A stretch of DNA of 64,000 nt from Tricholoma matsutake (lineage: Eukaryota; Basidiomycota; Agaricomycetes; Agaricales; Tricholomataceae). The stretch lies in the NCBI GenBank assembly GCA_026075535.2, contig AP026541.1, forward strand, positions 11,098,001-11,162,000. The letters are read 5' to 3'. The notes beneath the pieces were generated by a model. It worked only from the letters and a program-made list of their open reading frames with translations, was not told the DNA's origin and did no database searches. Shown piece after piece: positions 9,728 to 20,643 of the stretch. The position numbers and the translations under genes were made by a program. Every line of letters starts with the position of its first letter. Position 1 is the stretch's first letter.

Positions 9728-10296
9728 ACTGATAAGTGAACTTTTTGCCAAAAGGTTGTTGTAATATGCACTGTTGATGTGTAACTACTAGTATACAACT
9801 AATAGTTATGTGTTTGAAGTACCTATCACTGAGGAAAAGGCAAATTTAGTGTTTCAATGCATTTTTGGATATTACCAAGAGAAATTGAATGTCACTGATT
9901 CAATTGGGCATGTAAAATCATGAAAATATTTGAGTAGGTGCTTACAAGACTTGTGTATTGGACTATATAATTTATTGTTGAGATTTATTTATTTATTCCT
10001 TGAACATAGCCTAAAGATTGTTTTATATAGAGTTACACCAATGTGGTATAGTATTTTGAGATTTTCTTAGCAAATATTGCACAAAATTAAGAATTTATTT
10101 CTCTCTCTTTAAACACCCTTACTGGTATAATATGCACAAAATTTTTCAAAAATTTTAAATATATAAAAGACAAATGAATATTGCATATACAAAAGCATGA
10201 GAGCTGGTCATCAGAAATGCAAAAAAACAAATACCATGGCAACTGTTACAAATTCAATATCACAAAAAAAATCTGGCTTCTTCATCTGAGTATTTT
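9728..10296. other. AT-rich interior of element V, no gene
   Basis: After the Gypsy-1 target duplication the sequence is AT-rich with no long frame, motif or repeat that I can recognise. Confidence 0.6.
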
Positions 10297-10583
10297 CAAA
10301 CTCAGCTCAAAATCCTGGTTAGAATGGTATACAACATCACTATATTCCATTTATGGTAAGTCACATGACTCTCTCATTTTTTGAACTCAGCTCAAAAAAC
10401 TGATCAGAATGGTATATAACATCACTCTCCTGATGTCATTTTTGAACTCAGCTCAAAAAATTGATCAGAATGGTATATAACATCACTATATTCCATATAT
10501 GGATGGTTCCATCACTATGTACATGTCATTTTGAAACTCAGCTCAAAAAACTGGTTAGAATGATGTATAACATCACTATAAAT
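10297..10583. repeat. Minisatellite, four units
   Basis: Four imperfect units share AACTCAGCTCAAAA, then TGATCAGAATGGTATA or TGGTTAGAATGG, then ACATCACTATA, with unequal spacers containing TTCCATATATGG. No coding. Confidence 0.8.
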
Positions 10584-10584
10584 T

Positions 10585-10842
10585 TTTGACTCCCATGGTT
10601 AGTAAAGTCAGTAATTTTTGTAATGGTTGGAGTCCAGTTGGAGTCCGGTTGAATTCTGGTTGGAGTCCAGTTGGATTCCAGTTGGATTCTGGTTGGAGTC
10701 TGGTTGGAGTCCACTGGGAGTCCAGTCAGATTCTGCTCAAAAAGTGTGTAAGAAAAGGAATTGAACCCAGATCCCTGTCAGTTGCTTATGTAATCATAAC
10801 ACACAATATAACTGTTACACCACAGTACCTTGTTTAAGGTAT
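10585..10842 (-). mobile_element. tRNA-derived SINE, copy 1
   Basis: On the minus strand an A box-like TGTGGTGTAACAG (10824-10812) and a B box GGGTTCAATTCC (10768-10757) form a tRNA-like pol III head. A run of GGACTCCAAC/GGACTCCAGT units follows, then AAAATTACTGAC and CCATGG near the 3' end. The second copy at 12182-12595 has the same order of parts. No coding capacity. SINE class is inferred from the boxes and the shared tail. Confidence 0.65.
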
Positions 10843-11030
10843 CATCTACTTGTGCTAGGTACTGTGTGTGGCTGTGTATGACAAAGCATATAGCCGCATG
10901 GTCAAATGTGCCAGCTCATCACTCACCACCACCACCACCACCATCGACAGCTGCCTCCCTCCTCTCTCTACCACCACCACTGCGTGGACACCCACTGCCA
11001 CTGCTCCCATGCCCAATCCGCCATCACCAC
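10843..11030. other. Low-complexity CAC/CCA-rich stretch
   Basis: Runs of CACCAC and CCACCACCACTGC. The short frames here look like chance products of the repeat. Confidence 0.6.
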
Positions 11031-11490
11031 CACCCGCAAACGAGCCCAATGGATGAAACGTGGGCCCAAACGACGCAGATCACATCGTTTGGGCTCTACA
11101 TAAGTTTTTTTTTTCGTTTGCTTTTTTAAACTAACCAACCTGTTTTTTTAGCTTTCTAGGTTATAATCTACTGGCAACGACGCCACCACTTGCAAACGAG
11201 CCAACATGGGCCCAAATGACGCAATCTGGGCCTTATGTAAGTTTTTTTCGCTTGGTTTTTGTTTTTATAAACTAACTAACTCATTTTTTTAGTTTTCTAG
11301 GTTATAATCTACTAGTAACGACACCACCACCTGCAAACGAGCCAATGTGGGCCCAAACAATGCAGATTGCGTCATTTGGGCCCTATGTGAGTTTTTTCAT
11401 TTGCTTTTTGTTTTTATGAACTAACTAACTTGTTTTTTTAGTTTTCTAGGTTATAGTCTACTAGTAACAACACCACCACCTGCAAACAAG
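11031..11490 (+). repeat. Tandem unit of about 150 bp containing an intron-like segment
   Basis: Three units plus the start of a fourth begin GCAAACGAGCC (11036, 11192, 11333, 11482). Each has GTGGGCCCAAA, then an intron-like stretch: GTAAGTTTTT or GTGAGTTTTT, T-rich sequence, CTAACTAAC, TTTTTTTAG, then TTTCTAGGTTATA. In the first unit the donor is CATAAGT, lacking GT. The intron signals are in the same place in each unit. Confidence 0.75.
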
Positions 11491-11499
11491 CCAACACAC

Positions 11500-11765
11500 C
11501 CACCCCATGCCTGCAAGCCCCTGCTCGTAGGGTGGATCGTGAGTGTGTGCAGTCGACGACAATGCCTACCAGCACCCCCCAAAGCCGACAACACACCCAC
11601 CCCATGCCTGTGAGCCTCTGCTTGCAGGGTAGATGGGTGGTGAGAGCCCATGCCGATGAGCAGCTGCTCGTCGGGTGGATGGTGGGCACACCAGGGATAA
11701 GACGACCATGGCACCCATCCCCATGCCTACAAGCAACTGCTCGTAGGGTGGATGATGGGTGCGGC
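11500..11765. repeat. Four dispersed hairpin units, GAGC/GCTC core
   Basis: Four copies of a CATGCC...GGGTGGAT unit, each able to fold: CCTGCAAGC...GCTCGTAGG, CCTGTGAGC...GCTTGCAGG, CCGATGAGCAGCTGCTCGTCGG, CCTACAAGC...GCTCGTAGG. A related hairpin, CTGCGAGCAGTTGCTCACAG, lies inside element U near 22966. Confidence 0.6.
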
Positions 11766-11835
11766 TTGCTATGGCAATGGACGTGTGCGAGGAGGGGTGG
11801 GCAATGACACCCACCCCAGACCACATCCCCCAACC

Positions 11836-12030
11836 CCCCTCCCCCGCATTTTGTGTAGGGAGGGGTCTTTATTATTTTTAATTTATCTCTGCCCCCCCCC
11901 CCCCCCCCCTTGCACCGAATGTGAGGGGTATATATATTGTAGTACTTATGAATCCCCCCCTTGCGCTGAACGCAAGGGGTTTAGTTTTTTATGTACCTAG
12001 TAATAATCCCCCTGCGAGAGGGGTTTTTTT
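11836..12030. repeat. C-run / G-run hairpins
   Basis: Several short hairpins close with CCCC and GGGG: CCCCTTGCG CTGAA CGCAAGGGG near 11958, CCCCTTGCA CCGAA TGTGAGGGG near 11908, CCCCTGCGAGAGGGG near 12010. A C homopolymer of about 19 lies at 11890. Similar in style to the array at 20021-20530. Confidence 0.6.
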
Positions 12031-12181
12031 TTGTTTATTATTATATTATACCCACTCCCTCATGTCATACACGAGGGATGTGGTTAATTAAAAATTTTTG
12101 ATCTTAATTGTTTGAAAAATGCCTCCTCGAAGAATATGAAAAGTTGAGTCATAAATAAACCCTATATTGATCCCCAATAAA

Positions 12182-12595
12182 TCTCCTGTGGCTCAAGTGG
12201 TTGAGCACACTTGTTTGGTTTGTCATGTGATTCCTTATGGTGAGGTCTTGAGTTCAATTCCTGCAGTACACAAATTTATTTTGCAGGTACTTTATGAAAT
12301 TCACCAAGTCCAAAGTCCTTTGAGCTCATATCTAATTGACTTATCATTTGGTTGCACTCAGACTCCACTCGGACTCCAGTTGGACTCCAGTTGGACTCCA
12401 CTCAGACTCCACTTGGACTCCACTTGGACTCCAATGGGGGATTGAACTCTACATGACTTAGTGTAGCTCAATTGGACTCCACTTGGACTCCACTTGGACT
12501 CCAGTGGACTCCAGTCAGTCCAGTCGGAGTCCACTAGGACAGGTGGGGGACTGTAAAGTACTGAATGGTTGCTGAAAATTACTGACCATGGGGAA
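12182..12595 (+). mobile_element. tRNA-derived SINE, copy 2
   Basis: A box TGGCTCAAGTGG (12189-12200) and B box GAGTTCAATTCC (12250-12261) match pol III promoter consensus well; the 50-nt spacing is a little long for a tRNA. The body ends in about a dozen GGACTCCACT/GGACTCCAGT units (12358-12535) and then AAAATTACTGACCATGG, as in copy 1 on the other strand. Confidence 0.7.
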
Positions 12596-13269
12596 AACAG
12601 ACATGGAAAAATGGTCACACTGAATTTTTCATTGATTCCAGTTTTGAAGAATGAGTCTCAACTCTGTTAAGGACTTGTAAACCTACCAAAAAAAAGCAAA
12701 GGAAAAAGGGCCAGGAATGAGTGGAATAGCATGAGGGGATGATGAGTGCGACACTAGCTGAGGTGGTGGTGCATGTTGATCAACTGTGGGAGATGGTGAT
12801 TGGGTGGTGATTGGCATGAGAACTGGTGGTAGGGTTTTGATGCAATCAAGTCTAGGAATAGTGAGGCAGACACAGAATGCCTCACTATTCATAGGCTTGT
12901 ATTGTGGGAAGGTCAGGTGCTGGTGGTGTTTGCGTGCAGATCCCTAGTGGCGATATTGATCATCAGTGGTGTGGCAACAGTTGTGTTGACTGCCAACACA
13001 CTGTGTGAAGGGTCTCGGTAATCAATGGGTCAGCAATTCTAATACCACAGTAACTGTGCAGAACCCATGACCTGAACACCATGGATTTTACCATACCCAT
13101 ACCCATGTCATTCCTTACCAAGACTATATTACTCATTTATTTAAATTTAATAGTAACCATCTGTTCATCCATGGATATCACCCATGCAATATCCATATCC
13201 ATATCCATCCATCCATATATTGTATCCACAGATGGTCATCCAGATGATGGCCATCCATGGTAGTCCCTA
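12596..13269. other. Right part of element V, no gene
   Basis: No supported frame. From about 13080 it has ACCCATACCC and then ATCCATATCC repeats leading to the V terminus TAGTCCCTA (13261-13269). Confidence 0.6.
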
Positions 13270-13464
13270 TCTGAGTGCTGAAAGCAGTAAATAAACACTA
13301 GCGACGTGTAAGTAGTCAAATGTACCCTAAGTGTGACCAGTACCCAGTGAACCCACCTGAGGGGTATGGATTTCTCAGGGGTACAATAATTCATACCCAT
13401 ACCCATACCCTCACATACCCATCCTACTTACCCGCATGGGTCTGCATACCCATGTCATTCACTA

Positions 13465-15909
13465 TCTGCTGCAAATCTAAGGCCACCTAAATGGTTGATT
13501 TCATCTTTCTGGGAGTTAAGTGCCATGATGATTGATACATTCCTAAACTCCATTTTTGACACATGTGATCATCCCTTGATTTTACTTCATACAAGTGTGT
13601 TCAAAAATGCAATATCTGCCTGAGTGCATGCCTTGTACTGCATATTTTGCGATGCAGTTTGAAACTGCAGATCTCTGTGGGAGTCAGCAACCTGTCTCTG
13701 ATTTTGCTGCAAGATTACAACAGTAGTAACTTGGTCCCATAATGCCTTTCTTCTTGACTTTGTACTGACTGTGCATTAATGCCAATAGTCTGACTATACA
13801 AAGAAGCATTTTCTCCACCAATAGGTGGTGGTAATTGTGCAAAATCACCAGAAAAAATCATGTGCATACCACCAAAAGGAGAAGTTGGATTGTTCATAAG
13901 CTCAGCCTGCCTTGCACTAATGTGGTATAAGTCTCAGCATGATAGCATGGACACTTCATCAAACAAAACATAGTCTACTCCTTGTAGTCATGTTTTTGCT
14001 TGTGCTAACAGAACAACACTGGATCTTCTTCCTTCTGAGTGAATTGCAAACATGTAATGATAGGTTGAGCCATTTAGTAAAGATGCAGCACTTCCAGTAG
14101 GAGCTACAATTACTAATTGATGAGCTTCCTTTTTCTGTGTGAATAAATGCATTAGTGCCTTTAGCACTCTGGTTTTCCCTGTGCCTGCCATGCCTGCAAG
14201 ATTCATTTTTAGTTGCTCAGGGTTTTCACTACAGGAATGATATGCCACAATGTGATAAGCTCTTTCTTGCTCTGTGTTCAATTCAAAATCCTTTACTATC
14301 TTGTCTATCAAAGGTTGCCATTTCGGTGTTGCACTTTTTCTTTGTAAATGAGATTTGTCTACTACTTTTACTTCATTTGGTGCCCAATTTACTGCATGTC
14401 CCATTTTCTGTTGCACTTGTGCCTGAGGCAAAAATTGAGCTCTTTCTTCTAAAACATGAGCACATGCTGACATTACAGTAGCATTCCATTGTCCTGGAGG
14501 CTTACTCACTGATACAGGCTCTGGTGCTAATTGCAAATCTGAAGGTAAGAATTTTGCATAACTGTTGTCCATCCTGCATCAGTCAGAGTTCTTCTGATTG
14601 AGGTCATCATAGTCTGCATGTGTAGCTGAGCTTTACCAAATGCCAATGAAATATGAATGTCTGCCACAATGTCTGCATACTCTGCTGTATCTAAACTATC
14701 ATCTGCAATTGTTTGATCAAGATTGGTCCATACTGTGTTGTCTTCTTCTGCCCAGCTTGGTATTGAGACTGGCCCTTTTTTTATTTGAGCATAAAAATCA
14801 TCTTGTGCATGCAAACATTCATATTGTATGTTCATATTAGCCATAATTTCTTTTTGACACTCTGAAAATTTATAGTTTATGAAGGCATCATTCCATGTGT
14901 TGTCTGCATGTTTCAAATGTAGACCTGTTCTCCATGGCCTGAACAAAGTGAGCATGGAACTGCAATAATATTTTCGATCCCCTTGGTCACATCATGGAAT
15001 GGTAGTTCCAATAAAATTTGGAATTCATGCCTTACCAGGTGCCAACCAGTGACTTGCATGTGTTGTTGAAAAGGGGTGCTCTGGTAAAAATTTAAGCAAA
15101 GAAGCTTGTGGTTTAACCTGTAATTTCTCTTCATCATCAACTTCAGAGTCAGAGTTGTTATCTGTCTGAACCACAGTGGGATGTGGGGATTTGTTAACCT
15201 TTGATTTAACATGTTGGCAGTGGGATATCCAGTCATATAAACAGACAGATTCCAACTCTGGAGCATGCAAAAGATAGTCATCTACTGGTGAGAAACCTAC
15301 TATATGATGCTGTTGAAGTATTGCCACCTTCTCTGGCATCTTGTCTGTTGGATGTTCTTGAGCAAATGTTGAATCAGTATTCCATGCAGCATGAGCTTTT
15401 GATACAAATGATTGCCAGTAAAAAGAAACAAAGGTATAATTAGTGTAGGGGTCTGGATTATCTAAAAGATACAAACATATCATTGGTGATCCCATCTCTA
15501 TCTTTGCAGACAAGCAATTAACAATTTTGGTCATCAATTGGTGTGCCTTTGCCTGTTGTACTTCTTCTCCTGCTATCAACTTAGCATTCTTCTGAAATAC
15601 TGCTCTGATTGTATCAAATATTATATGAGTCTTTAGAGTTGGCTTTGTGATGTAGTTGGAGATGTACAACAACACAGCTTTGATAGCAGTGCCAGAGCAC
15701 AAACTAGTGACATTAGTACTGCATCTAAAGAGATAAGTGACAGGATATGTAAAGTAAATGTGTTTAGCATTGACTTTCTTTTTTTGCAGTTTAGACTGCC
15801 AGTCTCTTTATCAACTTTTGTATACTCAAATAGAGGCCTTGGACACCATGCCTTACATTTGTGCCAAATATTATCTAAACAGCCTGTAAATGAACACAGT
15901 TTATGTTTA
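13465..15909 (-). pseudogene. Helitron RepHel, end of Rep region and helicase core
   Basis: Minus strand. From 15909 downward: CLKHKLCSFTGCLDN and KTHIIFDTIR, conserved after the Rep region in basidiomycete Helitrons, then a long linker, then the Pif1/RecD-type helicase: Walker A GMAGTGKT (about 14172-14195), Walker B LFDEVSML (about 13940-13970), and GGMHMIFSGDFAQLPP (about 13870). Stops or frame breaks occur near 15020, 14575, 13985 and 13715. The frame resumes at 919 across element W. Nuclear DNA helicase and replicase of a rolling-circle transposon; dead here. Confidence 0.88.
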
Positions 15910-17007
15910 AGGCAAGGCAGGGGTAAGGTAGGGTTCATCCACAGCCAACATCATCACATGTTGTGTGACCTTGCTGTGACTAGTTTGTCAGTTTCCGGAA
16001 ACATCAATTGGCATATTGGTGTGCCTCGTCTAGTAGCTAATCTATGTACTATGAATTACACTATGTGCTTTTAAGGTGTAAATGAACTATATACTAGAGT
16101 ATCATGAGATAATAGTTGTGAATCATTTACTTAGGTGATGTTTGCTTTTTATTTTCCTTATCTGAGTCGGGGCTTAATTTCCATTTGCCAGGGTGCACAT
16201 GATGGCCAAGATTTGCGGAGCGCCAGTTCCGCCTCCCCATAAACACTGCCCATCTTTCATTTCTTTCATTGGCTCATGATGCGCTTGAGGCGCAGAGCAG
16301 CTATTTCCAAGAATTACCCAAAACAGAACATTATTGATGTATGCCTAATTACTTTTTTCTTCCACCGAAAATAAAAAATTGAGAACCTAGACCCTCTGGA
16401 GAATTATATTTTACATAGATCTTAGGTTTTACTTTTGCAAAAAAAGTGGAATTGAATGAGTAATTAGAAATACAGTGTTTTGTCATGATTTGTCACTCTT
16501 TAGTCATGTGATGATGTTGGCTGTGGACGAACCCTACCTTAGGGGTATACCCTTGTGTTTTTGGGCTAAGGGTATGAGGGGTAAGGGTAGGGGTTTGGAA
16601 GTTCATACCCTTGCATACCCCTGTACCCTTACTAAGGGTACAGGGGTATGCCAGGGGTATGCTTATGTAAGAATATCATTTGATTTTTTCAGCTACAAAG
16701 ACTCATATTCAAGATTTTCATCAATTAAATTCAGATTTTGGGATTGTCCAACATGATAATGGCTTTCATATGTTAATAAGAGGTATTAATATGTGATATT
16801 AATAGTAAATACAATAGTTATCAACACTTTTCAAATGAATTTTGCTCTAAATATTATTTTGTGCCAAACCCTTGTACCCTTGACAAACCCTCCCATACCC
16901 TTGGAAACCCTTATATGTTTCCATACCCTTATCCCTAAGGGTAGGGTGTTCAGGGGTAGGGGTAAGGGTATGAAATTTGACACCCAGGGGTAACCCCTGC
17001 CTTGCCC
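15910..17007. mobile_element. hAT-like element Z in the Helitron Rep gene
   Basis: Ends are AGGCAAGGCAGGGGTAA at 15910 and its near complement TAACCCCTGCCTTGCCC at 17007. The Helitron protein is interrupted between GSQHK and LKHKLCSFTG. The flanking octamers TATGTTTA (15902) and TATTTGTG (17008) agree at 5 of 8, a weak duplication. GGTAGGGTTCATCCACAGCC near 15928 recurs inverted near 16517, and many GGGTA repeats fill 16540-17000, so Z may hold a second insertion. No transposase. Confidence 0.65.
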
Positions 17008-19813
17008 TATTTGTGTTGAGAACCATTTTTATTTCTATTAGTTGTGCAAGTATGGACATTTGATTTCAGCAATAAATCATAAACTGTCTCACAATAATTT
17101 TTGGTCCATAAAGCCATTGCAGTGCATTTGTCACAATCTTGACAATTTGTTACAGTGCATAGAGCAGCATTGGAACAAGTAATGTTTCAGTAGGATCCTT
17201 GTATTTTTCTGAAGCCATTTTCAATTCCACTTTTCTTTCTACTGTTTCCTTTGACCCTGTAATAAACTCTCCAGCATGACAACTTTCTAAGTATTTGACT
17301 AAGCTCTCAGAAAAAATGGAATTAGGATCTTTAATGCGACACTGAATTTCCTCTGGAGCAATGGCACCTTTTATCCACAGCAGCATATGTAAATGTCATG
17401 TTAATCTTCCTTGTTGTTCTACTGTACCATAATATGCAGATGTGTCACCAAACAAGCCTTTTTTGTTGAACCAACTCCTAAAACATGTTTAATAAACATC
17501 TGTATCATAAAGTGAAAGAAATGGGCTCCTGCAACAGGATTGTTAGCAATCAGCCTAAATCTATTATCTGGTACATGAATAAATGGATTAAAGGTCTCCT
17601 TGGCATCAGCATAATACAAGGAAATAGGATGTTTGGTATCAACTGGAGAAATTGTAAAATACCAAAGTGGAGCACTCATGTATCTCATTAGAGACCACAG
17701 CTCATTTCTCATGTCCTTCTTACTTGTTATTGAACCCTTCACCTTTCCACTAACATGGTCTAAATCTTTTATTACTTGAAAGCAAAGTTCCTGCTCTTCA
17801 TCTGCAGGATGTACTACTTCTCTTTCTGACATTCGCAATGTGCTGCAAGGTGTCTTGATCAACATTCAACAATCATCCAGCAATGTCATTAAATTTTGTT
17901 GACTCTGCAAGTAAAAAACCTCCAGTGGTAGCAGCCTTTATTTGCTCTTGGATAAAGGCAACAAAAGGAAAGCTGACATCTAGTTGAAATCTCTTGTCAT
18001 AATACATCAAAAGGTAGTGTTTATGTGACTTATGAGACAATGGTGTGGTGCCAATGCTTCCAAGGCCATATGGAAATAGCCATGGAAAATTTTGAGGATA
18101 TAAGTTTGGATTATTGTAAATTGATTGAGTTTTGAAAGCATGGCTCACTGATAGAGCTGCTCCTTTGTTGTTCCAATGCTACAATGCAATACCTTTGTGA
18201 GCAGCAACAGTCTTGGTCATGAGTTGTTCCCCAGTAATTCCATGAACCACAAATGGACAGTCTCCATCTTGTACTCCATCATCTATGCCTAAGCCTGTCT
18301 GTATGCAATAGACACCGGTGGCATATTCTCAGGATATTTGTTTAGCTCATCATATGATATGGTCAAATCAGCATAATTCCTGTGATTGAGTTTCAGCCAC
18401 TCCAGAGCTTCTGCCACCTTTTGTCTTTGTACTAGCAAAGGAGTCCACCTAATATCTTCTTCTGCAGGTTTACATGGCCCAGTAAACAGAATTGCTAGTA
18501 CATCATCTAAATCCTCTATTGGAGGAGGCAGCATGTTGTAGACCTTTGGTGTTAGAGTTTCAAATGCAATTACATGACAAATCATTTTCCTGAGATCTGA
18601 AGAAGCAACTTGAATGAAATAGCCATTAACTCATACTTGTTGATTTAACAATTTCTCTACAAATCTTAAGCTTGACAATTGAGGTGGAGTTTACTCATAA
18701 ACCATTTCTAGTGCATGTGGTGGCATTTTATCAGCTTGCAAGTAACATATACAGGTATCACATATTTGGTCTGAATGTTTGTTCAACACAGGTCCACTTT
18801 CCTCTTCAATTTGATCTGTTGTTCTTTGATGTTCTTTTCTTGTCACTCATTTCACATCCAAAATGGGTAAAAGGTTCTTGACTGCATTTAACCTTGACAG
18901 CTGAATGATGGGAATAAGTTTCCAACATACAGCACATCCAGCTTCTTGCAACATTTCAGGCTGTGAATCTTTGCAAAAATCATTGGTTACTTGATGAATC
19001 ACCTTCTCATTCAGAGGCTCAGGAGGAAACATTGTCTTCTCCTGTGAAACTTCTCCTTCATAGTACAAGGTTTCAGGTCTTATCTCTGCCTCAGGTTTCT
19101 GGGTATGTGTCTGAGTCTTGGTCTTTTGAAAGACAGAAACATAAAGATTACAGCTTACACAGTTATGGAAGTCAAAATTCTGACACATAATTGCTTTTGA
19201 GCTATGAAAGCTGACTTGCATTTTGTGGATTTTGGAAACCTTACATATATTTTTGTTGGTAAGCACTGGTACCAATTGTTGCAAAGGTAGATGCACATGA
19301 GCAAATCCTGCTGATGTAGGATATTGGCATAGACCTGTACTATTGACATGATCAATGAACTGAAAGTTAGCATTCCAGTCAGTTTCATATTCTGATGTAT
19401 TATATCCTGTAGCATTTGTCCAGAAAACACAGCTTGTCCTCCCCCTCCAGTCATGTATGTGCTGTTTTTAAAACCTGGGTGGACAAAACAAAATCGGATA
19501 GCCGTGAGTATTGGGAAGTAATCAATTATTGAGTTTACAGGAAAGTATCTCAACATATTAAATTTAAATATCATCATAACACATCCATAGACTGTGGCAA
19601 CTTTCTTCATATGAAAAATCCAGCAAAAAAGGTTAGAGTTATTTAACAGTATGGTAGCATGCTGCATATGTAACAGTTGTACTTCTCTACCTCTTTGACT
19701 ATGACACAGATGTCTATATACATGTCTGATGCTGAGTTGCAAAGATTCAAGAGTCATGCAACAGTAGTCATGTCTTCTAGTTGTGTTCTGCCCTCATTTG
19801 TCTTGCTAACCAA
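17008..19813 (-). pseudogene. Helitron RepHel, N-terminal and HUH Rep region
   Basis: Minus strand, start near 19760 or further out. Order: Cys-rich N-terminal segment (18850-19300), MICHVIAFETLTPKVYNMLPPP (18585 on), which is common in mushroom Helitrons, Helitron-like N domain (18148-17873 NFPWLFPYGLGS; 17865-17419), and HUH nuclease motif HLHMLLWI (about 17405-17382), preceded by a frame break. Then TGSKETVERK and a Cys segment to 17008, where Z interrupts. At least five stops or shifts. Adjoins the Copia 3' LTR at 19814, so the true 5' end of the Helitron is not seen. Confidence 0.85.
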
Positions 19814-20020
19814 TATAGAAAATCAATCCTAGCATAATCAGAGTTTAACTCAGACCCATACCTGTACCCATGAACACTGTACCCATTATGGTTATGGGTG
19901 CGGTTTTACCACAGGTATGGGGGGGGGGGTTTGGTCGAAACCCATGGGTACCCCATGGGTTTCAACAAGTATGACATTAATAATTTATTATAATTCTAAA
20001 TATATCTAAACACAATGAGG

Positions 20021-20340
20021 AACCACCCCCAACTCATGATTGCGAGCAAGAGGGGGTGGTGGAGGTGATGTGGTGGCCATTGCAAGAGAAACAGACCAAG
20101 AACCACCCCCACCTCGCATTTGCATGCGAGATGGGGTGGTAGTCATGACGTGGTGGCCATTGCAAGAGAAACAGACCAAGAACCACCCCCACATCACGTT
20201 TGCAAGTGAGAGGGGGTGGTAGTCATGATGTGGTGGTGCTCCCAAGTGAAATGAACCCAGAAGCACCCCCAACTCACATTTGTGAGTGAGAGGGGGTGGT
20301 GGTGGTGATGCCGCAGCCATTGTCGACTAGAGGGGGCCGT
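20021..20340. repeat. 80-bp minisatellite with covarying hairpin, four units
   Basis: Units start at 20021, 20101, 20181 and 20261, exact 80-bp period. Each folds: AACCACCCCC, an inner stem, TTTG-type loop, then GGGGGTGGT. Inner stems differ but stay paired, e.g. CTCGCA with TGCGAG, and CTCACA with TGTGAG; in unit three CACGTTTGCAAGTG pairs partly. The rest of the unit (GTGGTGGCCATTGCAAGAGAAACAGACC) is unpaired. Confidence 0.85.
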
Positions 20341-20358
20341 TGTCATCATTGTTGCCTA

Positions 20359-20530
20359 GTAGAAAAAACACCCCCCACTCGCATTTAGAACAAGGGGGGC
20401 GTGTTGTCGTTGCCTAGTAGAAAAAACACCCCCCACTCGCATTTAGAATGAGGGGGGCATGTCATCATTGCCTAGTAGAAAAAACACCCCCCACTCATAT
20501 TTAGAACAAGGGGGGGGTGTTGGTAGCAGT
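20359..20530. repeat. 58-bp minisatellite, three units
   Basis: AGAAAAAACACCCCCCACTCGCAT starts units at 20361, 20419 and 20477. Each has a CCCCCC and a GGGGGG arm around ACTCGCATTTAGAA. Followed by TTGTTG repeats. Confidence 0.85.
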
Positions 20531-20643
20531 TGTTGTTGTTGTTGAGCCATTGTTGTTGTTGTTAATGTTGATCAACAAAGTCATTTGATAAAACATGTGA
20601 CCATTGGACCAGTACCGTGATACCCATAACACCATGGGTATGG

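Larger units (their letters stand above)
2309..13269. mobile_element. hAT-like element V nested in W
   Basis: Starts TAGGGACTACCATGGATG at 2309 and ends with the complement at 13269. Flanked by the 8-bp duplication TCTGAGTG at 2301-2308 and 13270-13277. Subterminal sequences are runs of ATCCATGG and ATCCATATCC. It contains Gypsy-1, two SINEs and several minisatellites but no transposase. Its internal sequence from 9728 on may itself include other short elements. Confidence 0.8.
1802..13464. mobile_element. hAT-like non-autonomous element W (hosts V and Gypsy-1)
   Basis: Terminal inverted repeats begin TAGTGAATGACATGGGTA at 1802 (and at the duplicated start 920) and end with the complement at 13464. 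The 8-bp target duplication TCTGCTGC flanks it (912-919 and 1794-1801 on the left, 13465-13472 on the right) and the Helitron reading frame rejoins across it. Subterminal regions are rich in ACCCATA/GGGTAA repeats. W's own sequence is 1802-2308 plus 13278-13464, and nothing in it codes for a transposase. Superfamily is inferred from TSD length only. Confidence 0.8.

Noticed and set aside
10906..11129. Short His/Ser/Pro-rich frames around 10830-11129 and 22715-23204 as genes
   Set aside because: Encoded by CAC/CCA and GGT repeats in several frames and both strands at once; no start context or family.
11885..11910. Long C runs here and at 51405-51423 as functional elements
   Set aside because: Homopolymers; length may be affected by sequencing. 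No supporting context.
20021..20530. CRISPR-like spaced repeats
   Set aside because: Units are contiguous 80- and 58-bp minisatellites, not short repeats with unique spacers; the genome is fungal.
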